From contig JANXXW010000024.1 in the NCBI GenBank assembly GCA_025350425.1, positions 1-5,625 on the forward strand: a stretch of 5,625 nucleotides of DNA, given 5' to 3'. Below, piece after piece: positions 1 through 5,625 of the stretch (positions within the stretch are counted from its first letter, which is position 1; each line of letters opens with the position of its first letter). Both the position numbers and the translations under genes were made by a program. The notes beneath the pieces were generated by a model. That model saw only the letters and a program-made list of their open reading frames with translations, did no database searches and had not been told where the DNA came from. The stretch is from Rhodospirillales bacterium. Its GTDB lineage: Bacteria; Pseudomonadota; Alphaproteobacteria; Acetobacterales; Acetobacteraceae.

Positions 1-756
1 CTGTTCCTCGACGAGATCGGTGACATGCCGCCGGAAGCCCAGACAAGGCTGTTGCGCGTGTTGCAGGAAGGCGAGTTCACGACCGTCGGCGGACGCCAGC
101 CGATCCGCGCCAACGTTCGCATCATCGCGGCCACGCATCGCGATCTCAGGTTGGCGATACGGCAGGGGCAGTTCCGGGAAGACCTGTTCTACCGGTTGAA
201 CGTGGTGCCGATACGCCTCCCGCCGCTTCGTGAACGCGCTGAGGACATCGACGACCTCGCACGACACTTCCTGGATCGCGCCCGCGTGGACGGGCTCCCG
301 TTCAAGACCTTGGATCAAACAGCGATCGACGCCTTGCGCCGGTATCGCTGGCCGGGGAACGTGCGTGAACTGGAGAACCTGATGCGCCGGCTCGCGGCCC
401 TGTGTCCCGACGAAGTCATCGGTGCCAGTGTGGTGCAGGCCGAACTGGCCGAAGCCGATTACGGTTCGCCGCACGAGACTGCAACGACCGACACCGCAAC
501 TGGCGGGCAGGAGCCGCTGACCCGCGCCGTCGAGCGACATATTCGCAAGGTTCTGGCGGCCTACCGCGACGGCTTGGCGCCAACCGATATCTACGAGCAA
601 GTGTTGGCCGAGGTGGAACGGCCGCTGATCCAAATGACCCTTGCGGCCACCCGGGGCAATCAGATCAAGGCGGCGGCCATGCTCGGCCTGAACCGCAATA
701 CGCTCCGCAAGAAAATCCGCGACCTCGACATTCCTGTAGTACGGGGCATCGCCTGA
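1..756 (+). CDS. ntrC: Nitrogen regulation response regulator NtrC, 3' part (sigma-54 activator)
   Basis: The frame is open from base 1, so the gene begins upstream of the window; 251 C-terminal residues are visible. The fragment opens on the Walker B motif of the AAA+ domain (LFLDE, D4 and E5). It continues with the arginine-finger segment FREDLFYRL, the sensor II motif WPGNVRELEN (W117 on) and a C-terminal Fis-type helix-turn-helix (about residues 217-242, with GLNRNTLRKKIRDL). NtrC proteins are usually 450-490 residues, so the receiver domain, Walker A and GAFTGA loop lie outside. By family knowledge, phosphorylated NtrC oligomerises at enhancers and uses ATP hydrolysis to open sigma-54 promoters of nitrogen assimilation genes. 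The Fis region with ERPLI before TRGNQIKAA and the end LDIPVVRG are typical of alphaproteobacterial NtrC rather than NtrX. The next gene, ntrY, starts 43 bases later and is probably co-transcribed. Identification is firm; an internal ATG at 25 is not the start. Confidence 0.95.
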   Translation: MFLDEIGDMPPEAQTRLLRVLQEGEFTTVGGRQPIRANVRIIAATHRDLRLAIRQGQFREDLFYRLNVVPIRLPPLRERAEDIDDLARHFLDRARVDGLPFKTLDQTAIDALRRYRWPGNVRELENLMRRLAALCPDEVIGASVVQAELAEADYGSPHETATTDTATGGQEPLTRAVERHIRKVLAAYRDGLAPTDIYEQVLAEVERPLIQMTLAATRGNQIKAAAMLGLNRNTLRKKIRDLDIPVVRGIA

Positions 757-788
757 CTTCCGATCTCGCTCCTGAACTCTTCATTCGC

Positions 789-793
789 CGAGG
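789..793 (+). promoter_or_regulatory. Ribosome binding site of ntrY
   Basis: The bases CGAGG lie 6 bases before the ATG at 800, which is good Shine-Dalgarno spacing. This supports ATG 800 as the ntrY start. No convincing promoter is visible in the 43-base ntrC-ntrY gap, so read-through from ntrC is the simplest expectation. Confidence 0.6.
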
Positions 794-799
794 CACGGC

Positions 800-3127
800 A
801 TGAACGTTTCGCCCCAAATCGAGCAACTGACTCCGGTTCCACCGCGCGAGACGGCGGCATCTCCAGGTTCGCGAATTCGCCGTGCGGTGGATTTCCTGCT
901 CGGCAAGGTGCTGACGCTGGTGCTTGCGGCCGGCGCGCTCGCACTTGGCGTGGCGACGTTCGTGGTGCTCGCGGGCGGGGCTTCGCTCGGCGTGGGTCCG
1001 AACGTGATCTATGCCCTGGTGCTCGCAAACCTAGTGTTGCTGCTCCTGCTGGGCGCCGCGTTGGCGGGCCGGGTCACGCGGGTATGGGTCGAGCGGCGAC
1101 GGGGGTCGGCGGGATCACGGCTGCATGTCCGCCTGGTCCTGCTGTTCAGCGGCGTCGCCGTCACGCCGGCCATCGTGGTTGCGGTGTTCGCGACCTTCTT
1201 CTTCAATCTTGGCATCCAGGCCTGGTTCAACGAGCCTGTCCGCATCGCGCTCAGTGAGAGTCTCCAGGCATCGCGGGGCTACCTCGAAGAACACAAGATC
1301 AACATCCGAGGCGACGCGCTCGGTATGGCCAACGAGTTGATGCAGGCGGGCGCGGCGTTCGGCTACGACCCCAATCGGTTTGGCCAGGTGCTTGGCCAGC
1401 AAGCCGAGACGCGAGGCATTACAGAAGCGATCGTCTACGACAGCACAAACGGCCAAGTGCTTGTTTCCACGGGTATCATGTCTGGTCTGGGCGTTAATCC
1501 ACCGCCGCCCTGGGCAGTTGAGATGGCCCGGACGGGTGAGGTGGCGGTGCTGGGGTCCGAGGATGGAACGCGGGTCCGCGCAGTGGTGCAGCTCGATACC
1601 ACGCCGCCGGTGATGCTCGTTATCAGCCGGCCGATCGATCCCACGATTCTTGCCCACATGGCGCGGACCGAACAGGCGGTGGCGCAATACGACCGGCTGG
1701 ATCAGAACCGGTCCGGGCTGCAAATCACGCTCGCCCTTATTTTCGCGGTCGTGGCGCTGCTGGTGCTGTGCGCCGCCGCGTTGATCGGGCTCGTCTTGGC
1801 CAACCAGATCGCCCGCCCGATCGGCGGCCTGATCACGGCGGCCGAACGTGTCCGAAGCGGCGACCTGTCCGTTCGGGTGCCGGAAGAGGCCAGCGGCGAC
1901 GAGGTGGCGGGTCTTTCGCGCGCGTTCAACCGCATGATCGGGCAACTCGCATCCCAGCGCACCGAGCTGATGGACGCCTACAGCCAAATTGACGAGCGCA
2001 GACGGTTCACGGAGGCGGTCCTTTCAGGGGTCTCAGCCGGTGTGATCGGCTTGGATGAGGACGGTCGGATCGAATTGCCCAACCGCGCGGCCAGCGAGTT
2101 GCTGGCGACCGACCTCCTGGTCGCGATCGGCCAGCCGCTCGCCGAAGTGGTTCCTGAATTCGCCGTCCTGATCAACGCCGTAAGGGACGCACCGGAGAAG
2201 CCGCGCACCGCCGAGATACAGATCGGCCCGCCGTTGGCGCGGCGCACCGTATTGGTGCGGATCGGCGCGGATCGGAGCCCGAAATCGGCGGGGCCTCGTG
2301 CCAGGAGCCGCGAGTTCGGCTTCGTGGCAACGTTCGATGATATCACCGAGCTACAGTCGGCCCAACGCAAGGCAGCGTGGGCCGATGTCGCGCGCCGCAT
2401 CGCGCATGAGATCAAGAATCCGCTGACTCCCATCCAACTCTCCGCCGAGCGGCTCAAGCGGCGGTTTTTGAAAGAGATTAAGTCCGATCCGGAGACGTTC
2501 GCACAATGCGCCGACACGATCGTGCGCCATGTTGGCGATATCGGCCGGATGGTGGACGAGTTCTCGGCATTTGCCCGGATGCCCCAGCCGGTCATCAAGA
2601 TCGAGGACGTCGGCCGGATCGCCCGCGATGCCCTGGTCCTGCAACGCCAGGCGCGGCCGCAGATCCAGTGGCACACGGACATTCCGGCAACCGGGCCCAA
2701 TGCGCCCTGCGATCGCCGCCTTGTCGGCCAAGCGCTCACCAACCTGTTGCAGAACGCCGCTGACTCGATCCTGATGCGCGGCGTCGAGCCAGCCCCGGAC
2801 GATGCGGCGGGCAAGCTCCCACGCGGACGGATCGACGTTACGGTCGGTGTTGAAAAGGGCAGCGTTTTCATACGCGTAAGTGATGATGGAAACGGCCTGC
2901 CCACGGTTGATCGCGATCGATTGACCGAGCCTTATGTGACACATAAGCCGAAGGGCACTGGCCTTGGTCTGGCAATCGTGAAAAAGATCATGGAGGACCA
3001 TGGGGGGAAGATCGTATTGCTGGATCGCCAATCAACCGAGGATTGGCCTTCGACGCGCAACGACCCTAGCCTGCCTGCCGGTGCCGTCGCGTTGCTCATG
3101 CTGCCGTTGGAGACCATCGATGGATAA
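800..3127 (+). CDS. ntrY: Nitrogen regulation sensor histidine kinase NtrY
   Basis: This is a complete 775-residue gene, the usual size for NtrY. From the sequence the order is: a short cytoplasmic N-terminus; membrane segments at about 37-58 and 68-90; a basic cytoplasmic loop with VERRR (91-111); a third membrane segment (112-135); a periplasmic region of about 170 residues; a fourth membrane segment (307-333); a HAMP linker (about 330-385, with IARPI at 337-341); a PAS-like domain (about 400-515); HisKA with HEIKNPLTP (phosphoacceptor H536, E537, N540); and HATPase_c with N-box N652, G1 DDGNG (695-699) and G2 GTGLGL (719-724). All catalytic boxes are intact. By family knowledge it autophosphorylates and transfers phosphate to NtrX, with reported roles in nitrogen, redox and oxygen responses. 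The signal for the periplasmic region cannot be read from the sequence. The start at 800 is supported by CGAGG 6 bases upstream. ntrX follows after 6 bases, implying coupled translation. Long open frames on the opposite strand are codon-bias shadows. Confidence 0.97.
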   Translation: MNVSPQIEQLTPVPPRETAASPGSRIRRAVDFLLGKVLTLVLAAGALALGVATFVVLAGGASLGVGPNVIYALVLANLVLLLLLGAALAGRVTRVWVERRRGSAGSRLHVRLVLLFSGVAVTPAIVVAVFATFFFNLGIQAWFNEPVRIALSESLQASRGYLEEHKINIRGDALGMANELMQAGAAFGYDPNRFGQVLGQQAETRGITEAIVYDSTNGQVLVSTGIMSGLGVNPPPPWAVEMARTGEVAVLGSEDGTRVRAVVQLDTTPPVMLVISRPIDPTILAHMARTEQAVAQYDRLDQNRSGLQITLALIFAVVALLVLCAAALIGLVLANQIARPIGGLITAAERVRSGDLSVRVPEEASGDEVAGLSRAFNRMIGQLASQRTELMDAYSQIDERRRFTEAVLSGVSAGVIGLDEDGRIELPNRAASELLATDLLVAIGQPLAEVVPEFAVLINAVRDAPEKPRTAEIQIGPPLARRTVLVRIGADRSPKSAGPRARSREFGFVATFDDITELQSAQRKAAWADVARRIAHEIKNPLTPIQLSAERLKRRFLKEIKSDPETFAQCADTIVRHVGDIGRMVDEFSAFARMPQPVIKIEDVGRIARDALVLQRQARPQIQWHTDIPATGPNAPCDRRLVGQALTNLLQNAADSILMRGVEPAPDDAAGKLPRGRIDVTVGVEKGSVFIRVSDDGNGLPTVDRDRLTEPYVTHKPKGTGLGLAIVKKIMEDHGGKIVLLDRQSTEDWPSTRNDPSLPAGAVALLMLPLETIDG

Positions 3128-3133
3128 GATCTG

Positions 3134-4531
3134 ATGCCGCATGAGATCCTGATCGTCGACGACGAGCCTGACATCCGCATGGTGGTCGAAGGCATCCTGC
3201 GGGACGAGGGTTACGATACGCGTCAGGCGGCGGATTCCGACGCGACGATCGCAGCCTTTCGCGCGAGACGGCCCGCGTTGGTCGTCTTGGACGTGTGGCT
3301 ACAAGGCTCGAAACTGGACGGTCTGGGCATTCTGCAGGTGCTGCATACCGAGGAGCCGCATGTCCCGGTGATCATGGTTTCCGGACACGGCAACATCGAA
3401 ACAGCTGTCGCAGCACTTCAATACGGGGCGTACGACTTCATCGAGAAGCCGTTCCAGTCAGACCGGCTGTTGCTGGTGGTCAGACGCGCGCTGGAAGCGG
3501 CAGCGCTGGAGCGCGAGAACGCCGAGCTCAAGCTGCGGGCCGGAGCCGAAACCGAGCTGACGGGCGAAAGTGCTGCCTTGTCGTTGTTGCGGGCAGGGGT
3601 GGAGAAGGTAGCGCCGACCGGCTCGCGGGTGCTCATCGCTGGCCCTGCCGGGTCGGGCAAGGAAGTCGTCACCCGGATGATCCACGCGCGATCCCGCCGG
3701 GCGGACGGGCCGTTCGTCGCGCTCAATTGCGCAACTCTGAATCCGGCGCGCTTCGAGGAGGAGCTGTTCGGTGTCGAGGGCGGGGCCGATCCCATTACAA
3801 TGCCACGCCGCGCCGGCGTTCTGGAACGCGCGCATGGCGGTACTCTGCTGTTGGACGAAGTGTCCGACATGCCGCTGGAAACTCAAGGTAAAATCGTCCG
3901 GGCGTTGCAGGACCAGACGTTCGAGCGGCTTGGCGGATCTTCGCGCGTTAAGGTCGACATCCGCGTACTTTCCACTACAAACAAGGACTTGCAGGCCGAA
4001 ATAGCCGCCGGACGGTTCCGTGAGGACTTGTACTACAGGCTGGCCGTGGTGCCACTGCGAGTGCCAGCGTTAAAGGAGCGGCGCGACGATGTGCCGTTGC
4101 TGGCAAGGCGTTTCCTGGCTCGGTCGGCAGAGCTTTCAGGCATTCCGAACAGGGAGTTATCGACTGATGCCGTGACGGCGCTGCAAGCCTATGACTGGCC
4201 CGGGAATGTGCGTCAGCTACGCAACCTGATGGATTGGCTGCTCATCATGGCACCCGGCACCGCGGCAGACCCAATCCGGGCCGAAATGCTGCCACCTGAG
4301 ATCGGTTCGGGTGCACCCGCGCTGTTCAACGCCGATCCATCGGCCGATATCCTGGCGCTCCCGTTGCGGGAGGCCCGCGACGTGTTCGAAACTCAGTATC
4401 TACAGGCACAGCTTCTGCGCTTTGGCGGCAATATCAGCCGGACGGCTGGCTTCGTTGGAATGGAACGCAGCGCGTTGCACCGCAAGCTGAAGCAACTCGG
4501 GATCAGTTCCGAGGATCGGGCGGGAGGGTAG
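3134..4531 (+). CDS. ntrX: Nitrogen regulation response regulator NtrX
   Basis: This is a complete 465-residue regulator, typical in length. The receiver domain (about 1-120) has the acidic pair D9/D10, phosphoacceptor D53 in LDVWLQGSKLDG (a segment characteristic of NtrX), S83 and K105. The AAA+ domain (about 142-375) has Walker A GPAGSGKE (K176), Walker B LLLDE (D241, E242), arginine-finger segment FREDLYYRL (R296, R302) and sensor II WPGNVRQLRN (W355 on). A Fis-type helix-turn-helix occupies about 431-455. The loop that contacts sigma-54 reads GADPIT (217-222) instead of GAFTGA, with the spacing to ELFG and Walker B preserved, so the protein probably does not activate sigma-54 RNA polymerase. 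Loss of this motif is known for alphaproteobacterial NtrX, which is thought to act as a sigma-54-independent DNA-binding regulator phosphorylated by NtrY. The start at 3134 lies 6 bases after the ntrY stop. Only a weak purine run (GGATAAG, overlapping that stop) precedes it, so translation is probably coupled to ntrY. Confidence 0.97.
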   Translation: MPHEILIVDDEPDIRMVVEGILRDEGYDTRQAADSDATIAAFRARRPALVVLDVWLQGSKLDGLGILQVLHTEEPHVPVIMVSGHGNIETAVAALQYGAYDFIEKPFQSDRLLLVVRRALEAAALERENAELKLRAGAETELTGESAALSLLRAGVEKVAPTGSRVLIAGPAGSGKEVVTRMIHARSRRADGPFVALNCATLNPARFEEELFGVEGGADPITMPRRAGVLERAHGGTLLLDEVSDMPLETQGKIVRALQDQTFERLGGSSRVKVDIRVLSTTNKDLQAEIAAGRFREDLYYRLAVVPLRVPALKERRDDVPLLARRFLARSAELSGIPNRELSTDAVTALQAYDWPGNVRQLRNLMDWLLIMAPGTAADPIRAEMLPPEIGSGAPALFNADPSADILALPLREARDVFETQYLQAQLLRFGGNISRTAGFVGMERSALHRKLKQLGISSEDRAGG

Positions 4532-4547
4532 GCGACGATCGCCTCCC
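4522..4547 (+). terminator. Possible G+C-rich hairpin terminator at the ntrX end
   Basis: AGGCGA (4530-4535) pairs perfectly with TCGCCT (4539-4544) around a 3-base loop CGA. The stem can extend past one bulged T by pairing GGG (4526-4528) with CCC (4545-4547). It overlaps the ntrX stop codon (4529-4531). No T-tract follows (the next bases are C and CTCGTCTCC), so it is not a classical intrinsic terminator. It could be a weak or Rho-assisted terminator, or a 3'-end stabilising structure. Its position at the boundary of two unrelated genes favours a 3'-end role, which is inference. Confidence 0.35.
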
Positions 4548-4554
4548 CTCGTCT

Positions 4555-4605
4555 CCACAGATAGAAGTCGTAGAAGATATATTATGGAAAGTAGTATGGT
4601 CAGGT
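4555..4605 (+). promoter_or_regulatory. A+T-rich patch, probable promoter zone for the tartrate gene
   Basis: The 40 bases 4561-4600 contain only 12 G or C, in strong contrast with the G+C-rich coding DNA on either side. A -10-like TATATT at 4578-4583 matches TATAAT at 5 of 6 positions; a second weaker candidate is TAGTAT at 4592-4597. No recognisable -35 hexamer lies 17 bases upstream of either (CCACAG sits at 4555-4560), so an activator-dependent promoter is possible. A short direct repeat, TAGAAG at 4562-4567 and 4571-4576, lies just upstream. No sigma-54 GG-N10-GC element was recognised here. The promoter call rests on composition and position more than on motifs. Confidence 0.35.
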
Positions 4606-4630
4606 CCGGGGTCGCGCGCTGAATTGGGTC

Positions 4631-4647
4631 GTGCCATGAAGTGACAC
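4631..4647 (+). promoter_or_regulatory. Imperfect dyad, candidate operator upstream of the tartrate gene
   Basis: GTGCCATGAAGTGACAC is an imperfect inverted repeat centred on base 4639: GTG and CA on the left match TG and CAC on the right, 5 of 8 pairs with a 5-base spacer between the 6-base arms. It ends 37 bases before the start codon and lies downstream of the A+T-rich patch, a position suitable for a repressor. Organic-acid genes of this kind are often controlled by LysR- or GntR-type regulators, but no regulator gene is in the window and the symmetry is modest enough to be chance. Confidence 0.2.
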
Positions 4648-4671
4648 CCGATACCTGCATCGTCCGCCCCC

Positions 4672-4677
4672 AAGGAG
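4672..4677 (+). promoter_or_regulatory. Strong ribosome binding site of the tartrate dehydrogenase gene
   Basis: AAGGAG is followed by 7 bases and then ATG at 4685. This near-ideal Shine-Dalgarno sequence fixes the start. It is clearly stronger than the sites before ntrY and ntrX, which fits independent translation rather than coupling to ntrX. Confidence 0.8.
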
Positions 4678-4684
4678 CACTTCC

Positions 4685-5625
4685 ATGAACAATTACCGTA
4701 TTGCCGCGATTCCTGCCGACGGTATTGGGCCTGAGGTGATTTCGGCCGGCCTCGAAGTACTCGATGCGCTTGCCGCGCGCTCCGGACGTTTCACACTGAC
4801 AATAGATGCGTACGATTGGGGTTCAGCACGGTATCGCAAAACGGGCGCGCTGATGCCTGAGGATGGGCTGACTCAGTTGAAATCCGCCGACGCGATCTAT
4901 TTTGGCGCGGTTGGTGCCCCCGATATCCCAGACCACATCACGCTTTGGGGCTTGCGTCTGCCGATATGCCAGGGCTTCGACCAGTATGCCAACGTTCGGC
5001 CAACCCGGATCTTCCCCGGTGTCGAGAGCCCGTTGCGCCATGCCGGGCCAGGCGATCTGGACTGGCTGATCATTCGCGAGAATAGCGAGGGCGAATATGC
5101 CGGCCATGGTGGGCGGGCGCATCGCGGAATGCCGGAGGAAGTCGCCACCGAGACAGCGATCTTCACGCGGGTCGGCGTAGAACGCATCATGCGCTACGCC
5201 TTCGACCGCGCGCGTGCCCGGCCGCGTAAATTACTGACCGTCGTCACCAAATCCAACGCCCAGCGTCATGGCATGGTGTTTTGGGACGAGATCGCCGCAT
5301 TGGTCGCAGTGGATTATCCAGACGTGACCTGGAACAAGGAACTGGTGGACGCGATGACCATGCGGATGGTCAGCAAGCCACGTTCTATCGATACCGTGGT
5401 GGCGACCAATCTGCACGCCGACATCCTGTCGGATCTGGCAGCGGCGTTGGCCGGCAGCCTTGGTATCGCGCCGACCGGTAACGTCGATCCGCAGCGCCGT
5501 TACCCCTCGATGTTCGAGCCGATCCATGGTTCGGCCCCGAAGTACAAGGGGATGGGCGTTGCAAACCCGATTGCCACCATCTGGGCAGGATCATTACTGC
5601 TCGATCATATTGGCGAACACAAAGC
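4685..5625 (+). CDS. ttuC: Tartrate dehydrogenase/decarboxylase (TtuC-type), 5' part
   Basis: The frame stays open from ATG 4685 to the window edge: 313 codons plus two bases of the next, out of about 355 expected, so the C-terminus is missing. The protein belongs to the NAD-dependent beta-decarboxylating dehydrogenase family (with isopropylmalate, isocitrate and D-malate dehydrogenases). Visible marks are the N-terminal IPADGIGPEV (9-18); substrate-binding arginines R91 (GLRLP), R105 (NVRP) and R131 (RENSEGEYAG, with Y138); catalytic K189 in TKSNAQRHG; metal ligands D222, D246 and D250 (NLHADILSD); and FEPIHGSAP in the nucleotide-binding part. The LWGLRLPICQGFDQYANVRP stretch and RENSEGEYAGHGGRAHRG resemble Pseudomonas tartrate dehydrogenase more than E. 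coli DmlA, as far as I recall those sequences. The enzyme acts in the cytosol on tartrate or D-malate, with Mn2+ or Mg2+ and NAD+, giving oxidation and/or decarboxylation products that enter central metabolism. The family is firm; tartrate versus D-malate preference is inference. It sits 153 bases after ntrX on the same strand and likely has its own promoter. Confidence 0.88.
   Translation, partial: MNNYRIAAIPADGIGPEVISAGLEVLDALAARSGRFTLTIDAYDWGSARYRKTGALMPEDGLTQLKSADAIYFGAVGAPDIPDHITLWGLRLPICQGFDQYANVRPTRIFPGVESPLRHAGPGDLDWLIIRENSEGEYAGHGGRAHRGMPEEVATETAIFTRVGVERIMRYAFDRARARPRKLLTVVTKSNAQRHGMVFWDEIAALVAVDYPDVTWNKELVDAMTMRMVSKPRSIDTVVATNLHADILSDLAAALAGSLGIAPTGNVDPQRRYPSMFEPIHGSAPKYKGMGVANPIATIWAGSLLLDHIGEHK

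Noticed and set aside
1115..1987. Long open frame (290 codons) on the - strand inside ntrY
   Set aside because: It lies wholly antisense to a gene with intact conserved motifs. Its translation is rich in R, H and P with no recognisable domain, as expected from a G+C-rich codon-bias shadow.
1978..2904. Long open frame (308 codons) on the - strand opposite the NtrY kinase domains
   Set aside because: It is antisense to the HisKA and HATPase_c coding region, has low-complexity S/R-rich composition and no motif; a shadow of the real frame.
4584..4622. Twelve-codon ATG frame upstream of ttuC (a possible leader peptide)
   Set aside because: It has only a weak AGAAG upstream, no run of regulatory codons and no paired attenuator structure; short frames like this arise by chance.
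4635..4643. ATG AAG TGA minimal frame in the ttuC leader
   Set aside because: There is no ribosome binding site and a start-lysine-stop triplet is expected by chance.
4605..4650. Possible insertion-sequence end in the ntrX-ttuC gap
   Set aside because: No matching partner inverted repeat, target duplication or transposase remnant is visible in the window; the only symmetry is the short imperfect dyad.
4400..4660. Open frame of 86 codons on the - strand across the ntrX end and the intergenic region
   Set aside because: Most of it is antisense to the NtrX helix-turn-helix, it shows no recognisable domain, and I saw no supporting translation signal.

Overview
The window is ordinary, well-conserved chromosomal DNA of a G+C-rich alphaproteobacterium. 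It shows no mobile element, CRISPR array, RNA gene or obviously new system. The ntrC-ntrY-ntrX order, an alphaproteobacterial-type NtrX with no usable GAFTGA loop, and the G+C-rich third codon positions support that placement. A member of the Rhodospirillales/Acetobacteraceae is plausible, but this is inference only. All four genes lie on the + strand.

Layout: (1) 1-756 is the 3' part of ntrC, the sigma-54 activator of the nitrogen-stress response. It enters the window at its Walker B motif. (2) After a 43-base gap comes ntrY (800-3127), a complete membrane sensor histidine kinase. (3) After only 6 bases comes ntrX (3134-4531), its complete cognate response regulator. (4) 4532-4684 is a 153-base intergenic region. 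It holds a G+C-rich hairpin that overlaps the ntrX stop, a markedly A+T-rich patch that is the likely promoter zone, and an imperfect dyad. (5) 4685 to the window end is the 5' ~313 codons of a tartrate dehydrogenase/decarboxylase (TtuC-type, beta-decarboxylating dehydrogenase family). It has a strong ribosome binding site and runs off the edge.

The first three genes form one regulatory unit. NtrC (with NtrB, expected upstream) and NtrYX are paired two-component systems for nitrogen and, in several alphaproteobacteria, redox or envelope signals. NtrY should sense through its periplasmic region, autophosphorylate on H536 and pass phosphate to D53 of NtrX. The tartrate gene is metabolically unrelated and probably has its own promoter. 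In many alphaproteobacteria ntrX is instead followed by trkA/hfq/hflX, so this junction is the one mildly unusual piece of gene order.

The points most worth a second look are the NtrX loop GADPIT, which replaces GAFTGA at preserved length, the ntrX/ttuC junction, and the small regulatory-looking signals between those two genes.
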